Positions 11,816 to 22,429 of a DNA stretch of 64,000 nt are shown one piece after another. The notes under the pieces were generated by a model, which was not told the origin of the DNA, did not search any database, and worked only from the letters and a program-made list of their open reading frames with translations. The translations under genes were made by a program, and so were the position numbers. Each line of letters opens with the position of its first letter. Within the stretch, counting starts at the first letter, position 1. Source of the stretch: Sophora flavescens (Eukaryota > Streptophyta > Magnoliopsida > Fabales > Fabaceae); assembly GCA_030762895.1 (NCBI GenBank), contig CM061065.1, forward strand, positions 70,416,200 through 70,480,199, given 5' to 3'.

Positions 11816-11820
11816 AAGAC
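11816..11820. repeat. TSD of Gypsy-1 (left)
   Basis: AAGAC, identical to 19504-19508. Confidence 0.9.
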
Positions 11821-13457
11821 TGATGTCGCGCTGCGGATGCACGCGTGCGATTCCGGCAAGTGTACCGGACTGCCGTCAAGTAATAAAAGATATCGAACCC
11901 ACAGAGACTGTGTTCCCGAATCGCAATCGGTTTTCGAATCGATTAGATCTGGACAGTTTTAAAAAGGATTTTTATGTTTTGAGTGAAAAGGATTTTGAAT
12001 TCGAAATTAAAAGATAGATGAGCAGAAAACAAATGTTTTTGGGGTTTTCGATTTAAACGGATTCCTAGGGATTTGGGTTACCTTTGAGGCTGTTTATGTT
12101 GCAAATCTGATTTACCTTTGTTGATTACCGAAATTGCCTTGAAGGCGAGTTTATCCTCTGATAGCTTAAGCTCCCTCTCGGGTTACAAAAGCCGTGCCCA
12201 ATTGACCCGACCCCTACTCTCGTGGTAGTCGATCCCAGATTGGACCCTTTGCATTCCGTGACAACTCGTTGCTCCTCGAGGGACGGCTTCTAACTCTCGT
12301 GATTTCAGTCCCAAGTCTGACTTCTATAGGTCCGACACCTAAGTTCACCGCTAGGTTCCTCCTTAGAATGTCTCAGTCATGCAAATAACCTAAGTTCACC
12401 GCTAGGTTCCTCCTTAGATCATCCACATCTCACAAACCAGTGGCCGTCGGGATTTACGAGTGAAATACCCTAGAAATCCTAAGTTCACCGCTAGGTTCCT
12501 CCTTAGAACGTCTACGTCACGCAAATAAGCGGTTGCCGAAATTTATGAGTGATTAACACACTAGAAATCAGATCTAAAACAATAATGAAATCAACAACGA
12601 TTTTACATCAAATCAACAACATTTACAAAACTCGGGCAGAGCCCTAGTCCCTAGAAACAAACTACTACTCCAGTCTTGCCATGGAGATGACAAGCTGGGT
12701 TGACAACATAATAGAAAAAATCAGAAAATCAGAGAAGAGAGGAGAAGAGGAGAAGAGAGATCTATGCCTAAGTCCTAGTTGTTCTGGATGTGATTCTCCT
12801 CATCCAATATCTGTCAGATATGATGCCTTGATCCTTATTTATAGAAATTGGGAAGTTAGAGTCCCAAACCAACTCAAAATCTGATATATTTCGGTTTCTT
12901 CAGGTCCAAGTAATGCGCGTCATGGCCGTGATGACCATCACGGCCAGGCCGTGATGACCATCACGGCCAGGCCGTGATGGTCTCTGCTTCTGGTTGCTCT
13001 GCGAAATTCCAGTCTCTCGCGAGGCGAGAATTAGCTCGCGTCGCGAGCCCTCTGTTATGGCCCGTGATGAATTTCACGGCTGGGCCGTGATGTGCTCTGA
13101 CTTGTGGTGGTTTTGGGTCACGGCCGTGATGGCTATCACGGCCAGGCCGTGACAGACTCTGACTTCAGCCTTTCTTCTTTTTCAGTTTTGCTCGATCATG
13201 GCCATGATGGGCATCACGGCTAGGCCGTGATGGGATCTGTTTGGCTCATTTTCTGCACTTTTAAAGCCCTATCTTCATCCAAACTTCATCATGGTTGATC
13301 TTGAGCAATTTACCCTTGATATCTGCAAAACAACACACGAAAACCGCCATACCCGTTCCAAAGGAAAATTAACCTAAAATCTAATAAAAATATGCCTAAA
13401 CTACATGAAAATGCATGCAAAATGATAGACAAAGATGATGTGGAATCACACTCATCA
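11821..13457 (-). repeat. Gypsy-1 3' LTR, 1637 bp
   Basis: It pairs with 17914-19503 almost base for base. It is 47 bp longer. By eye the excess is two single-module differences in the palindrome array: one extra 23-bp unit near 12945-12970 and one 24-bp unit near 13208-13232. A TATA-like box on the minus strand (TATAAATA, 12836-12843) lies just downstream of the array in element orientation. Confidence 0.93.
12905..13236. repeat. GC-rich palindromic module array in Gypsy-1 3' LTR
   Basis: The repeating units are a perfect palindrome CACGGCCGTG and a 15-base near-palindrome CACGGCC(A/T)GGCCGTG, separated by spacers such as ATGACCAT and ending TCTCTG or GTCTCTGCTTC. A different palindromic pair, CTCGCGAGGCGAG and CTCGCGTCGCGAG, is embedded at 13016-13050. 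The array lies in U3 about 60-400 bp upstream of the TATA-like box. Confidence 0.85.
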
Positions 13458-13475
13458 AATCACCCCAAGATTAAA
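13458..13475 (-). other. Gypsy-1 polypurine tract region
   Basis: On the minus strand the sequence before the 3' LTR reads TTGCTTGAGGACAAGCAAAG and then a purine-rich TTGGGGTGATT. This wording is typical of the 3' end of Tat/Athila-like gypsy elements and also precedes the 3' LTR of Gypsy-2 (50095-50126). Confidence 0.6.
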
Positions 13476-15417
13476 ACTTTGCTTGTCCTCAAGCAATTAC
13501 TCAGGCCATAAGATATAAATCAATCAAAACATGGATAGTGAACCAAAAACCCTAGAAGCTAATCCAAGTAATAGGCATTTTTAATAAGCACTCAAGAGAT
13601 AATCAAGTTCAAGTCCAATTAGAAGCTTAGGTTCTTCAAGTTCATGTTCTCACTGATTTGGGCACTCATCTCACCTCACTCAAGTGTTTTAGGGTTTATT
13701 GACAATTCACTCCATTTCCTCAAGGAAAGTATTTTACCATAGGCTTGACTATTAACCAAATCTCTACTTTATTTATGAAAACACTTAAGAATCAAGAGGT
13801 CTTTTCCTTTGGTTGTATTGTGGCCATGGGATTTATTGTAAGGTGGTAAAATCAAGGAAAAGGGAATTTCAAGAAGGCTAGACAGATTATCAAACATTGC
13901 AAAGCATGACACCTTCTAAAATACCCCCTTTTTGGGCTTTGGTTTACTTTTTCCACCTTTCTCTTCTTTTTTTTTTTTTTTTTCATTTCTCACTTTCTTT
14001 GTCATCCCCTTCTCCATTTTTTTTCTTTCGTTTATTTCATTTTATTAGTTTGGAGAAGGGGAGATTTATAGCTCAAGAGAAATTACTTTCTAACCTTTTT
14101 TTTTTTTCATCCCATACTTTTTCCAACTACCATTTTGCCCTTTTTGTAATACTTTAAAAGGTGTCATACCAAGCATTATTTATCCAAGCAATCCAAGGTA
14201 CCAAGAAAAGTATTTTATCTTTAGGCTCAAAATTGGGCAACTAAGGGGTAGCATTTATCATTCAAAGCTCGGGAGGCCGGAAAAATACCTAGTGCCTCAA
14301 TCATTTTCAAAAATGTTTTCAGAAATTTTTAAGTTTCAAAATGGTTTCAAGTCAAGTTCTAGAAAATACAGTCCAAGAGGAATTACAACACTCTATCACA
14401 AGAAATGGGGTAGATTTAGTGAATACCCCCTTTTGGCTCAAAATCTTACATTTAGTAGTTCAAAAATCAGTGAGGTACACAAGTCTAAGGAACCACATGC
14501 TAATTATCAACTATCAAATGACTATCTCAAGAAATTTCATTTTTAGCCATATCACAAGAATAATGAAAAATTGGGTTCAAAATTCACTATCTCAATTCAT
14601 TTGGCTCCAAGTTCTCACAATCGGATGCATGTTCTAAGTGAGGGGCAATCTAAAGAATGTGATCATACCAATCTATGCCTATGAGAATGCAATATGAATG
14701 CAACAATGCAAATGCAAAAATAAATACCCCTACCCCAAGCTTGATTACTTACATTGTCTCCAATGTAAATAATCAAGTCGGAGAGAGGAGAAAAATGGAA
14801 CAACTTACCGAGTCGGTAGCGGGTGTTGGCTCACATTCCAGTCAAAACTTGGGTGGAAATTGTATCACGGCCGTGAGGCTCATCACGGGCAGGCCGTGAT
14901 CGTTTCTAGTCCTCAGGAGTTGCCCTGTCACGGCCGTGATATACATCACGGCTAGGCCGTGATGTTCTCTGATCTTGGCATCCTACTCATCACGCCCGTG
15001 ATGGTTGTCACGGCTAGGCCGTGATCCTTTCTGTGCTCTTGTTTAGTTCATCACGGCCGTGATCTACATCACGGCTAGGCCGTGATGCTCTCTGGCTTTG
15101 GCATCCTACTCATCACGCCCGTGATGGTTGTCACGGCTAGGCCGTGATACTTTCTGTGCTCTTGTTTAGTTCATCACGGCCGTGACCACTGTCACGGCCA
15201 GGGCGTGATGGCCTCTGACTTTATCTTTTTTATGCTCTTCTTCTCTTTCTCAACCTGAAAACACTAGACAAACCTATTAATGATATTTTTGCCTCTTGAT
15301 CTTCTCAAATTATTCAAGAGGTTAAATCAAAAACAAAAGGAAAAAGGGAAAGAAAACTTGGGTTGCCTCCCAAGAAGCGCTTATTTATGGTCTTAAGCTT
15401 GACCATACTTCCTTAAA
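13476..15417. other. Gypsy-1 3' non-coding region
   Basis: There is no gene in this 1.9-kb stretch. It holds poly-T tracts (13967-13983, 14097-14107) and AT-rich sequence, and ends in a second palindrome array (14861-15215). The place of RT, RNase H and integrase is taken by this sequence. Confidence 0.6.
14861..15215. repeat. Internal palindrome array with 123-bp higher-order period
   Basis: About six modules of CACGGCCGTGAT + spacer + CACGGC(T)AGGCCGTGAT separated by TCTCTG or TTTCTG. The block starting TCCTACTCATCACGCCCGTG recurs at 14981 and 15104, a period of 123 bp that spans two modules plus the link GTGCTCTTGTTTAGTTCATC. The same motif family is present in both LTRs of this element. 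Confidence 0.8.
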
Positions 15418-17748
15418 TCAACCGGGGTCGGCTGGGCGTAGAAGTGCAGGAACACTTCTCTTCCAAGGAACTCCTTCAAATAGCCGTTTCTGCTCATACG
15501 GCCAGTAACGCTTCCGCTTTGCTCTTTTCTCTCGGAGCTTCCTAGCCTTTCTTCCTCCCGGCGGAAGTTTTGTTTCCGCATGGACAGTAATTCCAACTTC
15601 ACCACTGGGTGCATCTTCAACTATGCATATCTTCGGGGTTTCTTCCATGCTAAGTTCTTTCTCTATCGCTGGAGACGTTACATCAATTCTGCACACATGG
15701 CTCTCAAAAGGAGGGTTGTTACAAGAGTTAGTCAACTGAAAATTTACCCTACCTTCCTCTACATTTAGAGAGAGTTTGCCATTCCTTACGTCTATTACTG
15801 CTCCAGTGGTTGCCAAGAATGGCCTTCCTAAAATGATGGGGAATTTAGAATTCCCTTTCATATCCAATACCAGGAAGTCGGTAGGGATGAGAATTTTCCC
15901 TACCTTTACAGGAACATTCTCTAGTATGCCTAGAGGAGTCCTAGTTGACCCATCCGCAAATTGTAAGGGGAATTTGAATGGTCTCAACTCTTTGCTTCCC
16001 AACCTTTCCATGATAGTGAGGGACATCAAGCTCGTGCTAGCCCCTAAGTCACATAAGGCTGGGTCTATTTCCACTTTTTCAATCGAGCAAGCGATAGAGA
16101 AACTACCTGGGTCTTTTAGTTTAGGAGGCATATTAGATTTTTCCATGATAATTGGCTCCTCAGTTAAGCTTTTAATTTCTTCTTCCACTTGCTTTCTCTT
16201 GACCAACCTTTGTGGGAAAGGTATCGGGGGTTGGTATGGTGGTGGAGGGACATATTTCGGTTATGGCTCTTCTTTTTCGCTCGTGTCCTCCTCCGGTTCC
16301 ACCTCCATTTCAGCTACCCCCACCCCAAGCTTATCATCCCTCAAGTGTATGACATTGCAATGCTCATTGGGATTTGCTTCGGGTTGCCCCGGGAATGTAT
16401 CCTTAGGTCTCGAGTACGTGCCAGCTTGTTGGGCAATCTGGGTTTCTAGCATCTTGCTATGAGTGGCTAAGTGGTCTACCTTAGATGGTAGCTCCTTTAT
16501 TGCCTCATTCTGCTGAGCTTGAGTGGCAACAAAGTTTTCCATGAGAGACTCGAGCTTAGATTTTTGAACCTGAGGATACCCCGGTGCTGCTCTCTTATTT
16601 CCTTGACCCTCTTGGAACTCATGGTTGAGCGTGTTGCTGTAGTTGCCGTAGGAGAGGTAAGGGTTGTTTCTTCTTTGGTTGTAGGGATTTGGGGGAGCAT
16701 AGTTGGGAAGCTTGGGGTTCGTATCGTAGTAGTTGTTACAAGAGTTCACTTGTTCACCCGAAGCGCCGGATCCATGTGGGCATCCCATCATGTCATGTCC
16801 CTGCATTCCACAAATCTCACAAATAGTGTTAGTAGCACCTATTGCACTCACATTAGCTCTTTCAATCTTATCTAATCATTTATTTAGTGAGTCAAATTTA
16901 GACATAATCAGATCAATGCTACTTACTTCAAACTTACCCCCCGAAATCTTGTTCGGGTTATTACCTCTTTCGGATCCCCATTGGTGGTAGTTGGTGGCGA
17001 CATTCTCGATGATGTTGAATGCCTCAGTGAGAGGCCTATTCATAAATGCTCCACCGGCTGCAGAATCTAGTGACACCTTCGAAGAGTAGTCCAATCCGTT
17101 ATAGAAGGTGTGCACTATTAACCACCTCTCGAGTCCGTGATGTGGGCACGACTCCAGCAGTCCCTTGTATCGATCCCAAGCTTCCGATAATGATTCTCCG
17201 TCTTTCTGGAAGAAGCCGATGATCTGGGTTCTTATGTAGGCCGTCTTGGATGGAGGGAAGAATTTCTCCAAGAACGCCTGCTCCAATTGGTCCCAAGTAG
17301 TCAAGGTGTTAGCGGGGATTTGCTTAAGCCAGGCCTTCGCCTTTCCAGTGAGAGATGAGGGGAACAGTCTCAAACGCACAACATCGACCGAGGCTCCATT
17401 AATCCTGATTGCGTCGGTGAACTCTAAGAATGTTTCTATGTGATCGGTCGGGTCCTCCGAAGGCAATCCTCCGAATTGATGTTGCCTAATCATGTTGATT
17501 AGCATAGGCGGTATGGTATAGTTTTCCGCCTCAATCTCTGGCCTTGCAATCCCAGTTCGCAAGCCTCTCGCATTTGGGGCTGCGTAGTCCTTCAAAGGTT
17601 TTGTATCCGGTTGATTTGCCATGAGTGGAACGGGACTCAACCTTTCTCCCTCTCTTTGTAGTCTTCTACGTCTGTGGAAGGTCCTCTCGATCTCCGGATC
17701 AATCTCACTAAGGCTCCCAAGACTTAGGGATCTTTGCATATAACACAC
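15418..17748 (-). pseudogene. Gypsy-1 gag-protease, two in-frame stops
   Basis: One minus-strand frame runs from 17748 to 15418, broken only by TGA at 16876-16878 and TAA at 16261-16263. Before the first stop (290 codons) is a retrotransposon gag domain with FLEFTDAIRINGASVDVVRL, LTGKAKAWL and WDQLEQAFLEKFFP, in the plant gypsy gag style. After it comes a zinc knuckle CEICGMQGHDMMGC (CX2CX4HX4C) and an Asn/Pro-rich linker. After the second stop comes an aspartic protease with ALCDLGASTSLM at the active site and the downstream IILGRPFLATTGA. Gag would bind element RNA and form particles; the protease would cut the polyprotein. The TGA fits decay of a CGA codon at a CpG. Both stops must be read through or repaired for function, so the copy is probably dead. 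Confidence 0.88.
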
Positions 17749-17889
17749 AGAGAGATGGATACAATAGAAGGAAAAGAATTTTTTTGATTTTTTTGTTTTT
17801 TTTTTAAATTTCAGAAATAAAAATCAAATAAAAAGAAAAGGGTCCAGAAAAATCAATTTAAAAACTAATTGAAATTCGTAAAGGCACAG

Positions 17890-17907
17890 TCCCCGGCAAC
17901 GGCGCCA
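17890..17907 (-). other. Gypsy-1 primer-binding site, tRNA-Asp
   Basis: On the minus strand TGGCGCCGTTGCCGGGGA follows the 5' LTR after a 6-base gap. It is complementary to the 3' end of plant tRNA-Asp (TCCCCGGCAACGGCGCCA), 18 of 18 bases. Confidence 0.9.
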
Positions 17908-17913
17908 AAAACT

Positions 17914-19503
17914 TGATGTCGCGCTGCGGATGCACGCGTGCGATTCCGGCAAGTGTACCGGACTGCCGTCAAGTAATAAAAGATATCGAACCCACAGAGA
18001 CTGTGTTCCCGAATCGCAATCGGTTTTCGAATCGATTAGATCTGGACAGTTTTAAAAAGGATTTTTATGTTTTGAGTGAAAAGGATTTTGAATTCGAAAT
18101 TAAAAGATAGATGAGCATAAAACAAATGTTTTTGGGGTTTTCGATTTAAACGGATTCCTAGGGATTTGGGTTACCTTTGAGGCTGTTTATGTTGCAAATC
18201 TGATTTACCTTTGTTGATTACCGAAATTGCCTTGAAGGCGAGTTTATCCTCTGATAGCTTAAGCTCCCTCTCGGGTTACAAAAGCCATGCCCAATTGACC
18301 CGACCCCTACTCTCGTGGTAGTCGATCCCAGATTGGACCCTTTGCGTTCCGTGACAACTCGTTGCTCCTCGAGGGACGGCTTCTAACTCTCATGATTTCA
18401 GTCCCAAGTCTGACTTCTATAGGTCCGACACCTAAGTTCACCGCTAGGTTCCTCCTTAGAATGTCTCAGTCATGCAAATAACCTAAGTTCACCGCTAGGT
18501 TCCTCCTTAGATCATCCACATCTCACAAACCAGTGGCCGCCGGGCTTTACGAGTGAAATACCCTAGAAATCCTAAGTTCACCGCTAGGTTCCTCCTTAGA
18601 ACGTCTACGTCACGTAAATAAGCGGTTGCCGAAATTTATGAGTGATTAACACACTAGAAATCAGATCTAAAACAATAATGAAATCAACAACGATTTTACA
18701 TCAAATCAACAACATTTACAAAACTCGGGCAGAGCCCTAGTCCCTAGAAACAAACTACTACTCCAGTCTTGCCATGGAGATGACAAGCTGGGTTGACAAC
18801 ATAATAGAAAAAATCAGAAAATCAGAGAAGAGAGGAGAAGAGGAGAAGAGAGATCGATGCCTAAGTCCTAGTTGTTCTGGATGTGATTCTCCTCATCCAA
18901 TATCTGTCAGATCTGATGCCTTGATCCTTATTTATAGAAATTGGGAAGTTAGAGTCCCCAACCAACTCAAAATCTGATCTATTTCGGTTTCTTCAGGTCC
19001 AAGTAATGCGCGTCACGGCCGTGATGACCATCACGGCCAGGCCGTGACGGTCTCTGCTTCTGGTTGCTCTGCGAAATTCCAGTCTCTCGCGAGGCGAGAA
19101 TTAGCTCGCGTCGCGAGCCCTCTGTTATGGCCCTTGATGAATTTCACGGCTGGGCCGTGATGTGCTCTGACTTGTGGTGGTTTTGGGTCACGGCCGTGAT
19201 GGCTATCACGGCCAGGCCGTGACAGACTCTGACTTCAGCCTTTCTTCTTTTTCAGTTTTGCTCGATCATGGCCGTGATGGGCTCTGTTTGGCTCATTTTC
19301 TGCACTTTTAAAGCCCTATCTTCATCCAAACTTCATCATGGTTGATCTTGAGCAATTTACCCTTGATATCTGCAAAACAACACACGAAAACCGCCTTACC
19401 CGTTCCAAAGGAAAATTAACCTAAAATCTAATAAAAATATGCCTAAACTACATGAAAATGCATGCAAAATGTAGACAACGATGATGTGGAATCACACTCA
19501 TCA
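17914..19503 (-). repeat. Gypsy-1 5' LTR, 1590 bp
   Basis: TGATGTCGCGC...ACTCATCA on the plus strand. It has the same order as the partner LTR: palindrome array at 19010-19285, TATA-like box on the minus strand at 18929-18936, and three copies of 'CCTAAGTTCACCGCTAGG' at 18431, 18482 and 18571. Confidence 0.93.
19012..19285. repeat. GC-rich palindromic module array in Gypsy-1 5' LTR
   Basis: Same structure as 12905-13236 but with two fewer modules. Several CG to TG/CA differences from the partner (CATGGCCGTG against CACGGCCGTG) look like 5-methylcytosine decay. Confidence 0.85.
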
Positions 19504-19508
19504 AAGAC
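19504..19508. repeat. TSD of Gypsy-1 (right)
   Basis: AAGAC, identical to 11816-11820. Confidence 0.9.
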
Positions 19509-20085
19509 TCACCAGAAATAGGCGCTCGCGTGGTGGTGGGGGGGAAGCTCGAGTGGTGGCCAACGTTCGATGTGGTTACTGAGAGCAGAGGGACAAGGAG
19601 AGTTAGTGCGCGGGAAGGCCAGGGGAAAGAGAGATGTCAAGTTATTGCAAAGAAGGAGCGGGAAAGACAGAGTTAGAGGTTAAGAGTGTACCTCACGGTG
19701 GTGGCGAAGAAGCCCTCGCGGTGGTTGCGGTGGAGATGAGCACGCGATTAGGGCAGAGTGAGAGCGAGAGTGAGGGTTGAGCGTGATGAAAAGAGAAAAG
19801 ACGTAGAGAAGTGGAGAAGGCACGCGGGGGTAAACGTTATAATTAAAATAAAACAACATTTTACGTCAGTTTTTGGTAAAACCTGACGTTGAAGATCATA
19901 TATTGAACGTCAGTTGTCTTAATAAACTGACGTTAAAAACTCTTACACTTATTACGTCGGTTGTTAGTAATAAGCGGCGTTAAATGTCATATATTTAACG
20001 TAAGTTGTATTAAGAAACTGACGTTAAAAACACTCACAACTTCTTACGTCAGTTGTATTACACAACGGACGTTAAAGGTTTATTA
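19509..20085. other. CACTA subterminal and GC-rich segment
   Basis: 19510-19830 is GC-rich and purine-rich with no recognised product. From 19860 on, paired motifs such as ACGTCAGTTTTTGG and AACCTGACGTT begin, the binding-site-like subterminal repeats of the CACTA element. Confidence 0.5.
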
Positions 20086-20400
20086 GTTTCTGCAGAAACA
20101 TTCATTCCCTTGACTACTATGCTACTTACCCATTCACCTTTGTACCTAATCCTCTTAATGAGCATTAAGTTTATAGATAAGTTTTCAAGAAAATCGAATA
20201 ACTTAGTAACTTCATCCACTTGCTCCTATAAATAGCTTCCTAGCTTCCATCTCCTTTTAATTAATTTTTCGCTTCACAATATGGCTCTGTAGTGGAGATT
20301 AACTTCATCACTCTTTCTTCCTATTCCTAGACTCAAAGGTCTTTGTCTTAATGGTCAAACAACTTCTGAGTTTGAGTAAATTACATTGCATGGATATTAA
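20086..20400 (+). promoter_or_regulatory. Captured promoter/first-exon copy 1 (TATA, dead start)
   Basis: About 315 bp that recurs at 21245-21560. It has a TATA box TATAAATAG (20227-20235) and, 46 bases further, ATGGCTCTGTAG, where the third codon after Met-Ala-Leu is a stop. Followed by 'GATTAACTTCATCACTC' and 'GAGTTTGAGTAAATT', with a possible splice donor GTAAAT. It looks like a host gene 5' end trapped in the CACTA element. Confidence 0.55.
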
Positions 20401-21244
20401 GGTTGGGTGAATCACGTAATGTGATTCTCTCAGTTTATTTCATCCCCGTCATCCCTTTCACTTTACTTTGGAAGCAAGTGATTGTGGATTCAAGATGATG
20501 CATCAAGGAACTCCACTGAAGAAGAAAGATGCAAAGATCCATTTCACTTTGCTTTTTTTGCTAGTGATCGAGGATTTACTTTGCATCTTGGAATTCAAGT
20601 GAGGGAGGTGATGCATCCATTGGAGTTTCTGATGACAGGACTGAGAAGAAAATGATGTTGATGCAGAAACTTTTTTATATTTTAGGGCTATGTTGCAGAA
20701 ATTTTTTATCTTTTAATCATGTAATTTAACTTATGAATCGCTTCAATTAATGTCATACGATTTGATTATACATATAACTTGTTTTATGTTAAGTGTTTAT
20801 TTATTTTAATTTGCACAATAATTTGTTTACTAATTCAAGCTAATTAATAAAAATTAAAAATAAACTTGTATAAAAAAAAGGTTTAGAAATAAACTGCAGT
20901 ACTATATGGAGTGATCTGCGTTAAGAGGGACAACAGGGACATGACAACCAATGAATAATTATTTACGTCAGTTATTTATAGAACTGGCGCAAATAGTTTA
21001 CCCACCACCTCATTTTTAACGTCAACTTATTTGATGACTGCCAAGTTCCCGTATATTAATTACATTATTTCCAATATTGATTCTGCACGTGTATAATATA
21101 TAGGATTATTTACGTCAGCTATTTATTTAACTGAAGTAAAAATCAAACTTTTAACGTCAGTTGTATAAAAACTTTAGCGTTAACAATTAATATTTTTATT
21201 AAAAACACTTTTAACGTCGGTTTTATAAACAAGCGGCGTTAAAA
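20401..21244. other. Between captured copies: possible exon remnants and CACTA motifs
   Basis: 20400-20700 has moderate GC with several short frames (for example GAAGAAGAAAGATGCAAAG) and may be more of the captured gene. 20960-21240 returns to subterminal motifs (ACGTCAGTTATTT, AACGTCGGTTTTATAAAC). No product is named. Confidence 0.4.
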
Positions 21245-21560
21245 GTGTATAGATATCTGCAAAAACATTCATTCCTTTGATGTCATTTGTGCTACTTACC
21301 CATGCACCTTGTAACTCAATCCTCTTAATGAGCATTAAGTTTATAGGTAAGTTTTCAACAAAATCAGAATAGCTTAGTAACTTCATCGATCCCCTGCTCC
21401 TATAAATAGCTTTCTTCCATCCTTTTAATTTTCTGCTTCACAATATGGCTCTGCCGTGGAGATTAACTTCATCACTCTTTCTTCCTATTCCTAGACTCAA
21501 AGGTCTTTGTCTTAATGGTCAAACAACTTCGGAGTTTGAGTAAATTACATTACATGGGTG
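21245..21560 (+). promoter_or_regulatory. Captured promoter/first-exon copy 2
   Basis: Direct repeat of 20086-20400, 1.16 kb downstream. TATA box TATAAATAG at 21401-21409 and an open start at 21445. The first codons read MALPWRLTSSLFLPIPRLKG, and the frame ends at 21541-21543 unless GTAAAT at 21540 acts as a donor. Confidence 0.55.
21445..21543 (+). CDS. Short frame, possible captured transit-peptide exon
   Basis: A 32-codon frame whose start MALPWRLTSSLFLPIPRLKG is rich in Ser, Leu, Pro and Arg and lacks acids, in the way of plastid transit peptides. It sits 36 bases after a TATA box. In the sister copy at 20281 the fourth codon is TAG. I do not recognise the parent gene. It could be chance. 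Confidence 0.35.
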   Translation: MALPWRLTSSLFLPIPRLKGLCLNGQTTSEFE

Positions 21561-22140
21561 ATAAGTCTGAGTAAATTACATTATGTGAGTTGCTCACCTT
21601 ATCACCTTCCGGAGAATCATTCTTTGGAGGGCTAATCAGGTGCTCGGGGGTCACAGTTCCAAAACCTCAGCTTTGGCAGGCAAGTGACCGTCTTGGAAGT
21701 ATCTGGAACCACTGCCTTTGCTTGAAACGGATCTGGTGCACCTGTTTTTGCCTCTCTCTTGAGCTCTCTCATGCCCCCCAGTTTTCTGAGGTCTTCGGAG
21801 TATATATCGTTTTCCCTTTGGCATATTTCATAAAACTCTCTGATGGGATGTAGCTTTAATGTTTAGGATTTTAAACCCTTTCAATGTAACTTTTTATAGG
21901 ATTTTAAACCCTTTCAATGTAACTTTTTATAGGATTTTAAACCCTTTCAATCTTCTCAGATCGATCGATCAGTATTACACTTCATGAATGAGATCCGGTT
22001 TGGGTTATTGATTCAACTTATACTTCGCACATATATTTTAGTTTTCAAAACAGAAACACAAAACATCAAAGCAATTCATGTGAAACTGAAACTTTGAGGA
22101 AGGCAATGCGGAAGGAATCGTATACTAGATAAAAAAAATT
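21561..22140. other. CACTA interior, no gene recognised
   Basis: 21590-21860 is GC-richer, with an open frame of 87 codons that resembles nothing I know and may be captured exon sequence. A short triplicated run (TAGGATTTTAAACCCTTTCAAT) spans 21865-21950. Confidence 0.35.
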
Positions 22141-22172
22141 ATTAAAATAATTTTTAACGTCTGTTGATGTAG

Positions 22173-22309
22173 GGACTGACGTTAAAAGTGAAGAGACTTA
22201 CTTATAACGTCAGTTCTTTATCGAACTGACGTTAAAATGTTCACTTTTAACGTCAGTTCTTTATTGAACTGACGTTATAAGTAAGTCTCTTCACTTTTAA
22301 CGTCAGTCC
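22173..22309. repeat. Long inverted repeat in CACTA subterminal region
   Basis: Two arms of about 65-67 bases (22173-22239 and 22242-22309) are near-perfect reverse complements, each with alternating AACGTCAGTTC and GAACTGACGTT motifs around AAGTGAAGAGACTTACTT. Transcription would give a long hairpin. Confidence 0.75.
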
Positions 22310-22429
22310 TTAAAACAACTGACGTTAAAATTGAATTAATGAAGCCTGATATTTACAAAACTGCCACCGCCTCCTTTTTAACGTCTAGCTTTTGGTTAAC
22401 TGACGTAAACCTTTACCGTCTAATGTATA

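Larger units (their letters stand above)
11821..19503 (-). mobile_element. Gypsy-1: gag-protease-only Ty3/gypsy element, complete ends
   Basis: Two LTRs (11821-13457 and 17914-19503) with TGATG...CATCA ends are flanked by a perfect 5-bp TSD AAGAC at 11816-11820 and 19504-19508. The element reads on the minus strand: 5' LTR (17914-19503), Asp-tRNA primer site, gag with zinc knuckle, protease, then a long non-coding stretch with poly-T and palindrome arrays, a polypurine tract and the 3' LTR. No reverse transcriptase, RNase H or integrase is present, so it must be moved by another element. Gag and the primer site place it near the Athila/Tat side of gypsy. It is nested in the CACTA element. Confidence 0.93.

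Noticed and set aside
12905..15215. CRISPR or bacterial REP-type array from the palindromes
   Set aside because: Embedded in plant gypsy LTRs with a TSD and an Asp-tRNA primer site; spacers are not unique sequences.
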